A DNA stretch of 22,937 nt from Bacteroidales bacterium (GTDB lineage: Bacteria > Bacteroidota > Bacteroidia > Bacteroidales > Paludibacteraceae), in the NCBI GenBank assembly GCA_018066005.1, contig JAGHSG010000105.1, forward strand, positions 1 to 22,937. Direction: 5' to 3'. The notes below the pieces were generated by a model. It was not told the origin of the DNA. It saw only the letters and a list, made by a program, of their open reading frames with translations, and searched no databases. Below, piece by piece: positions 8,142-15,931 of this stretch (positions are counted from its first letter, which is position 1; each line of letters begins with the position of its first letter). Position numbers and translations under genes: made by a program.

Positions 8142-9968
8142 TTATTTTTTATCGTCTTCTTTTTTGTTAAAATCCATAATGGCTTGCACGTTAGCCGCTA
8201 CGCCCACATGCACGCGCATGTAATTCGTTGTGTCAATGACGCACGGCTGCGGGTTGGCGCCCATGTACGCGTCCAGGCGCAGGTGCTTACATTGTGTGAG
8301 CAGGTCAAAGTCGCTTTGCACCACATTCAAGATAACAGTGGATAGTCCGGGCTCGGTTATGTAACCATATTTCTCTCCTGAGTGCCGCTCCATCTTAGGC
8401 GCCGGTATATGCACGATGTTCCAGTCGTCGTCACCGGTGAAATGGAGGTCCAGTTGGTTACTGTCTTTATCCAGGAACTTGACTTTACCGTTTATATCAA
8501 ACGGAAGTCCGTTAGTAAAGGTGAGCCACAGTTTGATATTGCGGGCATTGCTTTCTTCGATGATATCTACATCTTCGAGCAGCGAGTCCAAGTTAACGCG
8601 ACTGAAATCCACGTCTTCTATCTTGGTCAGGTATTGCGCTTCGCTTTCGGAATTAACTTTGAAAGGCAGGTCAACGGCAGCATATCCCTTCACTTGGGTG
8701 TTGGATGTTACACGGTGTTGTTTCCACGGGTAGTCATAGCGGTCGTTCTTGTCCACCAACAACGTGTAACTGTAAAATAAGGTGTCGGGGCGAATCTCAA
8801 ACAGTTGATCCAAATGACCTTTGGATAATTCGTAGTTGAATTGTTTGGTGTTCATGACCGAATCGCCTAACGGGCTGAAGGGTGACAGACACTTATCCAA
8901 GGGGAAGGAAGTGGATGTTTTTCCGTCCCACGTGGCAGATACTTTTTCGTGGTTGGTATTGCTGGCGATAAGTGTGTCTAAGTACATATACAACGGTGCT
9001 GCCACATGATGCCAAATAGCCACATTTATTTCGGGCTCCATCATACGCATCTTGGCTTTCTTCACGTTTTGCCAGTCGCTCCACTCATCAGCAAGGATGA
9101 TATAATCTCTGTCGCGCATCTTGTTGCTGGCCTGGAAGAAACCCCAAGCGGCATCAAAACCGATGAACTGCGATTCAAATTGATAATCAAATGCCGAGGT
9201 CTCTTTCTGAATAGTGACGGAAGCATCGGTAGGTATGGTAAACGAGAAGTTAAAGGTGAAGTCGCAGTAGTTAATCACGTTGGTAGCCGATGGCTCAGCG
9301 GCCGGATTATTCATAAAGCAAGCCGTGAAAGCATCGATGGATACAGGGATTGGTTGACCATACCCTTTGCCGTCACCTTTGGTGTAAATGCGCACCGTCT
9401 TGCCGCTGCTTTTGCGGAACTGGTCTCCGAGAACGACATCAATCGAGTTAATCCAACTCCAATCCAATCCCAAATCGGTAACATTAACCATACTGGTGAA
9501 TGTTGCTTGGGTCACCTGCACACTATCCAGACGCTCGTATTCGGGTTTGTTGTTCAGTTTGTTGATGACTAAGTGCAAATCAAACAGCAAGTAGATAGGA
9601 CTACCTTTCTTGTCATCTTTGACCGATCCGTCGGGATTGAGGTAACCGTTCTGTTGCAGTTGGTCATACACTTTAAAGGATTCTGTTTTCGTGCTGACAA
9701 AGTCACTCAAGTCTATCATGTGATAGTCGCGAGTAGGAATGTCCAGCGTGTCTAAGTAGTGAAAAATACCGTATTCATCGGTATAAATCTTTTTGACTTG
9801 GTTTCCGCCTAAAAAATCATTGGTGGTCACCTTCATGTCTCCAACGGGAATAGCAATTCCCATCTCGGCTTCTATTCGGCTGCTGATGTTTTTCAGGTCC
9901 ACATCGGATTTACATCCGCTGATGATGACCATCACAGCACCCAATAGCCCAAAGAGTGTTTTTTTCAT
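8142..9968 (-). CDS. Predicted lipoprotein of unknown function (608 aa)
   Basis: I do not recognise this family. The N-terminus is a clear lipoprotein signal (MKKTLFGLLGAVMVIISGC, lipid-bearing Cys19 followed by KSD). The mature part is about 590 residues, rich in Asp, Ser, Thr and aromatic residues, with many beta-type stretches (for example LLFDLHLVINKLN and INVAIWHHVAAPLYMYLD). It has no further membrane segments or recognisable catalytic motif, so an exported multi-domain beta-sandwich protein is likely. It is the first gene of an operon with the OmpA-family protein, whose ribosome binding site overlaps this gene's stop codon (8142-8144). The two may act together in the outer membrane. 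Its promoter is at 10012-10043. A surface-layer or adhesin role is possible but not supported by any motif. Confidence 0.85.
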   Translation of the reverse strand: MKKTLFGLLGAVMVIISGCKSDVDLKNISSRIEAEMGIAIPVGDMKVTTNDFLGGNQVKKIYTDEYGIFHYLDTLDIPTRDYHMIDLSDFVSTKTESFKVYDQLQQNGYLNPDGSVKDDKKGSPIYLLFDLHLVINKLNNKPEYERLDSVQVTQATFTSMVNVTDLGLDWSWINSIDVVLGDQFRKSSGKTVRIYTKGDGKGYGQPIPVSIDAFTACFMNNPAAEPSATNVINYCDFTFNFSFTIPTDASVTIQKETSAFDYQFESQFIGFDAAWGFFQASNKMRDRDYIILADEWSDWQNVKKAKMRMMEPEINVAIWHHVAAPLYMYLDTLIASNTNHEKVSATWDGKTSTSFPLDKCLSPFSPLGDSVMNTKQFNYELSKGHLDQLFEIRPDTLFYSYTLLVDKNDRYDYPWKQHRVTSNTQVKGYAAVDLPFKVNSESEAQYLTKIEDVDFSRVNLDSLLEDVDIIEESNARNIKLWLTFTNGLPFDINGKVKFLDKDSNQLDLHFTGDDDWNIVHIPAPKMERHSGEKYGYITEPGLSTVILNVVQSDFDLLTQCKHLRLDAYMGANPQPCVIDTTNYMRVHVGVAANVQAIMDFNKKEDDKK

Positions 9969-10011
9969 GATTGTGGGTGTTATTTTTTAGATAAATTTAT
10001 GTTTTCGGCTG

Positions 10012-10043
10012 CAAAGGTACGATTTTTTTTGTAAATACGCAAA
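10012..10043 (-). promoter_or_regulatory. Promoter of the lipoprotein/OmpA operon
   Basis: On the minus strand, TTTG (complement of 10040-10043) lies 20 bases from TACCTTTG (complement of 10012-10019). This matches the Bacteroidetes pattern and points at the start codon at 9968, leaving a leader of about 40 bases. The surrounding sequence closely resembles the topA promoter at the right end of the window. Confidence 0.85.
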
Positions 10044-10056
10044 TTTTTGGCAAATA

Positions 10057-10088
10057 TTTGTATATATCAAAAATTTTTTGTACCTTGG
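10057..10088 (+). promoter_or_regulatory. Near-consensus divergent promoter, possibly a relic
   Basis: TTTG at 10057-10060 is followed after exactly 20 bases by TACCTTGG (10081-10088), one mismatch from TAnnTTTG. It lies back-to-back with the lipoprotein promoter. No convincing gene follows: the two short open frames starting at 10047 and 10058 have no recognisable features, and the first structured sequence downstream is the palindromic element at 10154-10273. It may make a short untranslated RNA or may be inactive. Confidence 0.4.
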
Positions 10089-10153
10089 GCAGGCTGCCTT
10101 GCTTTGCAATTCCCCCCAATGTGCGTTCGCGTCTTGCCGGATATACGCTGCAT

Positions 10154-10273
10154 ATTAGGGTACAAGGCTCTGCCTTATATATCTATTTTTGGTATTGTCT
10201 TTGGCGTGCAAGCACCCCACGACTATGCCAAAAACACCTATACATAGATTAAAAATCTATTTTGTACCCTAAT
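10154..10273. repeat. 120-bp palindromic element with perfect 12-bp inverted ends (MITE-like or RNA hairpin)
   Basis: ATTAGGGTACAA (10154-10165) is exactly complementary to TTGTACCCTAAT (10262-10273). Inside, the arms pair imperfectly down to a tight central turn at GCGTG-CAAG-CACCCC (about 10204-10216), including TTTTTGG (10186-10192) against CCAAAAA (10228-10234). If the ends are read as GGGTACAA, the element is flanked by TA on both sides, as after mariner/IS630-type insertion. It has no transposase. Only one copy is in the window, so mobility is not shown. The remaining intergenic sequence (10089-10153) holds nothing else I can name. Confidence 0.5.
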
Positions 10274-10275
10274 TA

Positions 10276-10307
10276 TTTGCGTATGTCAAATTTTTGTTGT
10301 ATATTTG
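10276..10307 (+). promoter_or_regulatory. Promoter of the lipoprotein-DUF5715-tsaB::porW-priA operon
   Basis: TTTG at 10276-10279 and TATATTTG at 10300-10307 are separated by 20 bases. The -7 element runs straight into inverted repeats (TTTGCG/CGCAAA at 10304-10316 and GCGT/ACGC at 10307-10319), the same arrangement as at the efflux operon promoter. The first start codon is at 10345. Confidence 0.82.
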
Positions 10308-10344
10308 CGTCGCAAACGCAAAAAAAATTAATGAATAGATAAAT

Positions 10345-11742
10345 ATGAAAAAAGAACTTCTTTTAACCGCCCTTGTTCCGCTTCTTTGTGGCTGCGGATT
10401 GATTCACATTGTTACTGTTCCCCCTGCACCCGTTGCTGCCGTTGTTACGACACCTACCGTTGTTACACAACCCGCTGTTGTTGTTCAGACCCAACCGGCC
10501 CCTGTCTATACGCCTGTTTATACGACGACGGTTACAACCAAGAAAGTGCAGACCGTTACCAAGGCTACCGTTACGGCTGTCAGTCAGGACATATCCCTTT
10601 ATTTGGACTTGCAAGCCGTCGGCGCTGCTTTTGCACAGTCTAATACGGTGCAAGAATTTGAGAACCTGTTGAATAACTCGTCGTATATGTTGAGTAACTT
10701 AGACTTGAACGGCGACGGTTATGTAGATTATCTGCGCGTATTGGAGACGGTGCAAGGTTATACGCACGTGTTCCTTATTCAGGCTGTCTTGGCGGCTAAT
10801 GTCTATCAAGATGTGGCTACACTGGTGGCCGAAGTGCCTGCTGTCGCGCGCGCATACGTACAAATAATAGGTGACCCGTACATATATGGACCTAAATATA
10901 TCGTTCAACCTACGTATATAGCCACTCCGTATATCTTTAACCGCTTGGTAGTAGTTAATTACAAACCCTGGCGTTCGCCCTATTACTGGGGTTATTTCCC
11001 GGCTTGCTACAAGCGTCCCGCTCCCGTTTATATCACGCACTATCAGCAGTATATAACCACCTATATGGTTAATCACCATTACTGCCATGCAGTTACTTAT
11101 CCCAAGGAGTATCACTATGCGGCTTATGCACAGGTGACGGAGCCTATCCGCCGCAACGACTACGCCCGTCAGCACCCGGAGCAAGATTTTGTGCAACGTA
11201 CCTCGGGTATGTCCCGTTCGGAAGAAGCCGGTACACGCAGTACCACCGTGGCTCCTACAACAACCGCTTCGCGTAGCGCAAATGCCAGCGATATACGTAG
11301 CCAACAGCAAGCCACGGTAACGACCACTTCCACTCCGGTCAGCCGTAGCGCAACAGCCGCCAAATCTTCTACAACGGCTAAATCTGCTGCCCCCGCCACG
11401 ACATCCCGCGCTACAACGGCTACAACGTCCACCGGTACGAAAACAACTTCTACCAGCACGAAATCAACAACGGCAAGCAGCACTTCGCCTTCTACCTCCC
11501 GTGCCACGACCGCTACGCCGCAGACGATAACGAGTAAAGTACGTACCAATGGTTCGGCTACAACAACTCGCTCTGCCGCTCCTACGTCCACTTCTTCGGC
11601 TTCGACTTCCCGTTCCGCTTCTACGTCCTCGACATCGTCCTCGCGTGCAGGCAGTGCTACACCTACCGGCGGTGCATCGCGCAGCGCCGGTACAGCCGCT
11701 CCGTCTTCCCGTGCAACGTCCACTTCTTCTACACGCCGATAA
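10345..11742 (+). CDS. Conserved hypothetical lipoprotein with EF-hand-like loop and Ser/Thr/Ala-rich tail
   Basis: A 465-aa protein, probably exported as a lipoprotein (MKKELLLTALVPLLCGC, candidate lipid-bearing Cys17). Residues 25-75 are a Pro/Val/Thr-rich linker. Residues about 80-185 form a compact domain with the calcium-loop motif DLNGDGYVD (120-128) followed by YLRVLE and QAVLAANVYQDVATLVAEV. I recall similar domains in Bacteroidetes proteins of unknown function. Residues 186-262 are very rich in Tyr and His. Residues about 290-465 are a low-complexity tail of Ser, Thr and Ala punctuated by Arg, probably disordered, which could be a stalk or glycosylation region. It is the first gene of a four-gene operon, with the next start 3 bases after its stop. 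Its function is unknown. The long antisense open frame over the tail is a compositional by-product. Confidence 0.85.
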   Translation: MKKELLLTALVPLLCGCGLIHIVTVPPAPVAAVVTTPTVVTQPAVVVQTQPAPVYTPVYTTTVTTKKVQTVTKATVTAVSQDISLYLDLQAVGAAFAQSNTVQEFENLLNNSSYMLSNLDLNGDGYVDYLRVLETVQGYTHVFLIQAVLAANVYQDVATLVAEVPAVARAYVQIIGDPYIYGPKYIVQPTYIATPYIFNRLVVVNYKPWRSPYYWGYFPACYKRPAPVYITHYQQYITTYMVNHHYCHAVTYPKEYHYAAYAQVTEPIRRNDYARQHPEQDFVQRTSGMSRSEEAGTRSTTVAPTTTASRSANASDIRSQQQATVTTTSTPVSRSATAAKSSTTAKSAAPATTSRATTATTSTGTKTTSTSTKSTTASSTSPSTSRATTATPQTITSKVRTNGSATTTRSAAPTSTSSASTSRSASTSSTSSSRAGSATPTGGASRSAGTAAPSSRATSTSSTRR

Positions 11743-11745
11743 GTC

Positions 11746-12522
11746 ATGCGAGGTAAATACGATATCTTAGAGAAACTGATTGTTTGTCTTTGTGCGGCTT
11801 TGATTATTTGGGGCTTCGCGGCTTTGCATAACCGTCCTACGGACGAAGACTGCACGGACCCGATAACGGCTGTGGAAGAAACAGATGAGATAACGGACGA
11901 ATCCGTCGATGCAACGGTGGAAGATGAGCCCGCCCAACCTGCACCCCAACGGCGTGTGGTGTATTACAGGGGCCGTTCGTTCAGGTATTCCACGGCGTTT
12001 AAGGATCGTAACGAGCAACACTTGGCTGCAGCCGAACGAATAGGACTTAAACAGGGGCCGAAGAATAGAGCTGCCGCCGAACAGATGTCCGACAAACTGC
12101 GCGAGATACATACGAATCAGTATTATGTGGTGGAGGAGTTAACGCACTCGCTGCCTTATCTCGTTCCTGTTGCTGCTGCTCGCTTGGACTCAATAGGTAA
12201 AGAGTTTGCGGATATATTGGCACGCAACGACCTTCCTGCTTACCGCTTCCGCGTCACGTCTGTATTGCGTTCGGAAGATGATATTCGCCGTTTGCAACGA
12301 TGCAACAGCAATGCTATCAGCAATTCGCCCCATAACTACGGAACAACTTTTGACATCGGCTACTGGCACTACGACCAAATGGTGCAAACAACCGATTCAA
12401 TGACCGATGACAACCTCAAACTCGTATTGGGACAAGTGCTGCTCAATCAACAGCGGGCGGGACATATATATGTCAAATACGAATATAAACAATGCTGTTT
12501 CCACATTACAGCAAGGAACTAA
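11746..12522 (+). CDS. DUF5715 family protein, membrane-anchored, M15-peptidase-like
   Basis: A 258-aa protein with one N-terminal membrane helix (LIVCLCAALIIWGFAAL, residues 11-27) and an acidic linker, so the main domain should lie in the periplasm. The C-terminal part has the layout of D-Ala-D-Ala carboxypeptidase/VanY-type zinc enzymes: VTSVLRSEDD (Arg175), then SPHNYGTTFDIGYWHYD with His196 and Asp203, and a final CCFHIT with His253, giving a possible His-Asp-His metal triad. This fits DUF5715 proteins. Activity on peptidoglycan is inferred from fold-level motifs only. The start is 3 bases after the previous stop, with no strong ribosome binding site. The stop lies 1 base before the tsaB start. 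Confidence 0.83.
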   Translation: MRGKYDILEKLIVCLCAALIIWGFAALHNRPTDEDCTDPITAVEETDEITDESVDATVEDEPAQPAPQRRVVYYRGRSFRYSTAFKDRNEQHLAAAERIGLKQGPKNRAAAEQMSDKLREIHTNQYYVVEELTHSLPYLVPVAAARLDSIGKEFADILARNDLPAYRFRVTSVLRSEDDIRRLQRCNSNAISNSPHNYGTTFDIGYWHYDQMVQTTDSMTDDNLKLVLGQVLLNQQRAGHIYVKYEYKQCCFHITARN

Positions 12523-12523
12523 A

Positions 12524-15500
12524 ATGACTATATTGGCAATAGAAACAAGTACGCAGGTGTGCTCGGCGGCTTGGTGCAAAGACGGTGTATGTGTCGCCGA
12601 ACGCGTCCAAGAAACAGGTGGTAACCACGCTGCCATATTACCCGTTTTTATCGATGAATTACTTGCCGAAGCACGGCAGAACGGATGGCAAGCCGATGCC
12701 GTAGCCGTCAGCGAAGGTCCCGGCAGTTACACCGGTTTGCGCATCGGTTTGAGTACAGCCAAGGGGCTCTGCTATGGTTGGAACGTACCTCTGATACCGA
12801 TATCTACTATGGATGTCCTTTGTGCGGCGGCACGCGAACGGATAGGTGATGAACCCTGCACCCTCGTACCTATGTTGGATGCACGCAGGATGGAAGTCTA
12901 TACGCGCATCAACGGTCAAGTGACGGCACAGATAGTAACGGATGCCGAGTGGCTGCCCCAAGCGGAAAAAATATATTTCTTTGGCGACGGTGCCGCTAAG
13001 TGTAAGGACTTATTGGAAAGTCCGCAATGCAAGTTAATAGAACATGTCTTACCCCTCGCCCGCGTCATGGGACAACTGGCTGAACAGACGGAGAAAAGAG
13101 TAGGCGAAAAAGAACTGGCCTACTTCACTCCTTTCTATCTCAAGGAGTTCGTTGCCGCCCCCAGCCATGTCAAGGGGCTTATCAATAAAATAGGAGTGGC
13201 AGTACTGGCTGTCTTAATAGCGACGGGGTGTTCGACGCAAAAGAACACCGGTGTTTCGCGTGCTTGGCATCAGACGAAAGTGATTCATAACGTGCAGTTC
13301 AACGGTCAACAGGCCTTCAAGGAAGGTATGGAAGCCATCAATCAGGCGCACGCGGATAACTTTGCAACGACGTTGCCTTTATACCCTGTCAGCGACCATC
13401 AGGCAGCGGAAGCTTCTGCATCCAATATGGACCAAGCCATCGAGAAGTGCCGCAAAGCCATTAAGTTGCACTCTATTAAAGCCCGTCCGAAAGTAAACCC
13501 CAAAAAACGCAACAACGCCAAGTACCAGAACTGGTTAAAGAACACCGAGTTTAATAATCAGATGTGGCGCGCTTGGATGATGTTGGGACAGAGTGAGTTC
13601 CATAAAGGTGATTTCTTGGGTTCGGTGGGTACTTTCCGCTATGTGGAGAAACTCTACGAAAACGACCCTAATATGGTGGCATTGTGCAACTTATGGGTGG
13701 CACGCGCCTACGGCGAGATGGGTTGGATATACGAAGCGGAAGATGTGTTGAGCAAGGTCAAGATAGATGATTTGAAACGTAAGAACCAGTCTTTTTATTC
13801 GGCAGTTTCTGCGGATATACTGATGAAAGGGCAGCATAACAAAGAAGCTATCCCCTTTGTCAAAGTCGCCAAACAGGACGAGAAACGCAAAGAATATCTC
13901 CCCCGATTTGAATATGTGTTGGGACAATTATACCAGCAGACGGGACAAATAAATGAAGCACGCGGAGCGTACAAAAAAACGTACCGACTGCACCCCAAGG
14001 ATGTTAAGATGGAATTTAATGCCCGCATCCACTATGCCGAATTGCAGGGAGATACACTCAAAACAGTCAAGAAACTGCGCCGAATGGCCAAGTTGTACAA
14101 ATATCGCGATAACTTGGATCAACTATACGGAACAATCGGAAATATATACCTCACCAACGGCGACACCGTTCAGGCACTGGATTATTACGAGCAAGCCATC
14201 GCCGCTTCTACCCAACATGCCGATGAACAGGCACAGGTACAGATAGTGGCGGGTGACCTCTATTACGACCGTCATGACTACGCTGCGGCTTCGCCGTGCT
14301 ATAAAGGCGCTGCCCAGATTATTTCAGTCGAACACCCTGACTACCAGCGGGTTACTCACCGTAGCGAAGTGCTGGACGAAGTGGTTGTAGAGACGCAGAC
14401 CGTTCAACTGCAAGACTCCTTGCAGCACTTGGGAACGCTGACCGAAGAAGAGCAGCGTAAGGTTGTGGATAAGATAATAGCCGACCTGATTGAGAAAGAG
14501 AAACAGGACTCCATCCAACAGGCCGAACAGGACCGTGAGAACGAACTGAACGCCTTGGGCGGGGGACTCCAAAGCGTGAACACATCGATGATGATTGGTA
14601 ACCGCATGGGTGAAGCGGCTAACTGGTATTTTTACAACCCCCAACTGATGCGGAGTGGCAAACAAGAGTTTATTCGCAAGTGGGGTAACCGCGCCCTGGA
14701 AGATAACTGGCGCCGACTGAGTAAAGCCACGGTGATGAGCACGATAGAACCCGAGAACTACGAAGGTGATGACACCTTGCCGACCGACTCGTTAGCCCTC
14801 ACTACCGACTCGCTGGGACAAACAGCTACACCTCCGGCACCGCTATCAACGGACATACATAGTCCGGAGTATTACCTGCAACAGATTCCCAAGACTCCCG
14901 AAGACTATGCAGCCAGCGACACCCTTATCGCCGATGCGCTGTATAACTTGATCTTCCTGTACCGCGATAAGGTCAACGACTTACCGATGAGCAACAAGAC
15001 TTGGGAAGAATTCCAAAAACGCTTCCCCAACGAAGGACGCACCTTGGATATCTACTACGACCGCTACCTCAATGCCTTGCGCACGAATGACACAGACGAA
15101 GCCGACTTATGCAAGACCGCTATCCTGACACGCTATCCGCAGTCTTCACAAGCCAAGATAGTCAGCGACCCCAATTATTTCACGTCTCTGCGCAAGATGG
15201 CACAGGAGGAAGACTCCATGTATGCTGCCACCTACGATGCCTATAAACACAGTCGTTATAACGAGGTCAAAGCCAATACGACCTACGTTGAGCAGAACTA
15301 CCCGCTCACCCGATTAATGCCCCGATTCCTGTTCCTCAACGCTATTTCGGTGGCTAAGACGGAAGGACAGCAACCTTTTACCGCCAGCCTGCAAGATATG
15401 GTGAACCGCTATCCGGATAATGAACTCAGCGCGATGGCAAAAGATATGTTAGCCATGATGGGGCAAGGTATGGAGAGCAAGAAAGGCGGCACCACATCTA

Positions 15501-15925
15501 CCCTTACCGAACAACGTGAGACACAAGTGGAAGAGCCCGAAGAAGCACCTATGCTCGCTACCGATTTCAATAAGGAACGCAACGAACAGAGTTTGGTCTA
15601 TATAGCCGTGGCTAATGACGAAGAACTGCTTAACCAAGTGCTGTACGAAGTGGCACTGTATAACTTTACACAGTTCCTTGTCAAGGACTTTGATCTCAAA
15701 AAAGTTCCTATCTTCACCGGCTCACAATCGGCTTTGGAAATTAGTGGCTTTGAGACGCTGGACGAAGCGGAGTGGTATGTAGGGCTGCTGCAAGACAACA
15801 CCGACCTCCAACTGCTCTTCAAGCAGATCAATGCACAGGTCATTCCTATTACCGAGACGAATTTCAAAATGATTAACCACCCCTTCTCGGTGGATGAATA
15901 TATGCGTTTTTATCGCTCTAAATAA
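12524..15925 (+). CDS. tsaB-porW: TsaB fused in frame to a PorW/SprE-like TPR lipoprotein
   Basis: One uninterrupted 1133-codon frame. Residues 1-219 are TsaB, the partner of TsaD in making the t6A base of tRNA in the cytoplasm. Evidence is MTILAIETSTQVCSAAW at the start and SEGPGSYTGLRIGLSTAKGL near residue 70, and the family usually ends near FYLKEFVA, as here. The frame continues at residue 220 straight into a lipoprotein signal (INKIGVAVLAVLIATGC, Cys236) and the SprE/PorW-like protein. There is no stop codon for TsaB and no ATG for PorW at the junction. ATG 12524 has AAGGA at 12513-12517, 6 bases upstream. The frame is open back to 12407, but those 39 residues overlap the DUF5715 gene. 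Either this is a true fusion, or PorW starts at a non-ATG codon near 13181-13196, or the junction is an assembly fault. Confidence 0.88.
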   Translation: MTILAIETSTQVCSAAWCKDGVCVAERVQETGGNHAAILPVFIDELLAEARQNGWQADAVAVSEGPGSYTGLRIGLSTAKGLCYGWNVPLIPISTMDVLCAAARERIGDEPCTLVPMLDARRMEVYTRINGQVTAQIVTDAEWLPQAEKIYFFGDGAAKCKDLLESPQCKLIEHVLPLARVMGQLAEQTEKRVGEKELAYFTPFYLKEFVAAPSHVKGLINKIGVAVLAVLIATGCSTQKNTGVSRAWHQTKVIHNVQFNGQQAFKEGMEAINQAHADNFATTLPLYPVSDHQAAEASASNMDQAIEKCRKAIKLHSIKARPKVNPKKRNNAKYQNWLKNTEFNNQMWRAWMMLGQSEFHKGDFLGSVGTFRYVEKLYENDPNMVALCNLWVARAYGEMGWIYEAEDVLSKVKIDDLKRKNQSFYSAVSADILMKGQHNKEAIPFVKVAKQDEKRKEYLPRFEYVLGQLYQQTGQINEARGAYKKTYRLHPKDVKMEFNARIHYAELQGDTLKTVKKLRRMAKLYKYRDNLDQLYGTIGNIYLTNGDTVQALDYYEQAIAASTQHADEQAQVQIVAGDLYYDRHDYAAASPCYKGAAQIISVEHPDYQRVTHRSEVLDEVVVETQTVQLQDSLQHLGTLTEEEQRKVVDKIIADLIEKEKQDSIQQAEQDRENELNALGGGLQSVNTSMMIGNRMGEAANWYFYNPQLMRSGKQEFIRKWGNRALEDNWRRLSKATVMSTIEPENYEGDDTLPTDSLALTTDSLGQTATPPAPLSTDIHSPEYYLQQIPKTPEDYAASDTLIADALYNLIFLYRDKVNDLPMSNKTWEEFQKRFPNEGRTLDIYYDRYLNALRTNDTDEADLCKTAILTRYPQSSQAKIVSDPNYFTSLRKMAQEEDSMYAATYDAYKHSRYNEVKANTTYVEQNYPLTRLMPRFLFLNAISVAKTEGQQPFTASLQDMVNRYPDNELSAMAKDMLAMMGQGMESKKGGTTSTLTEQRETQVEEPEEAPMLATDFNKERNEQSLVYIAVANDEELLNQVLYEVALYNFTQFLVKDFDLKKVPIFTGSQSALEISGFETLDEAEWYVGLLQDNTDLQLLFKQINAQVIPITETNFKMINHPFSVDEYMRFYRSK
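13181..15925 (+). other. PorW/SprE-like region of the fusion (type IX secretion component)
   Basis: This 914-residue part would be a complete PorW/SprE homologue on its own. It shows a lipobox (LIATGC), then the family-type opening CSTQKNTGVSRAWHQTKVIH and VQFNGQQAFKEGMEA, then about 300 residues of TPR-like helices, including YGTIGNIYLTNGDTVQALDY. A long Gln/Glu-rich central part (from about 14390) and a second TPR-like region follow. The C-terminal domain ends in FSVDEYMRFYRSK, similar to SprE endings. In the family it is an outer-membrane-associated lipoprotein needed for the type IX secretion system and, in gliding species, motility. No other T9SS gene lies in the window. Assignment is by recall of family motifs. 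In-frame start candidates are ATC 13181, ATA 13190 and GTG 13196, with AAGGGG at 13172-13177 upstream. Confidence 0.75.
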
Positions 15926-15931
15926 CATCTC

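Noticed and set aside
10047..10252. Two overlapping + strand open frames of 64-66 codons in the intergenic region
   Set aside because: They start inside the promoter region, have no ribosome binding site or recognisable motif, and run through the palindromic element.
11169..11855. 228-aa minus-strand open frame rich in Val, Glu and Ala over the low-complexity tail
   Set aside because: It is the antisense reading of a Ser/Thr/Ala-rich repeat-like sequence, where stop codons are depleted. It has no signal, motif or promoter, and the sense gene has a clear lipoprotein start and a conserved domain.
12407..12523. Upstream start at 12407 for the TsaB fusion
   Set aside because: It lies deep inside the DUF5715 gene and adds 39 residues that do not belong to TsaB. 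MTILAIETST at 12524 is the standard N-terminus and has a ribosome binding site.
13167..13193. ATG at 13167 as a start for the PorW-like protein
   Set aside because: It is in a different frame from PorW and meets TAG at 13191-13193 after eight codons.
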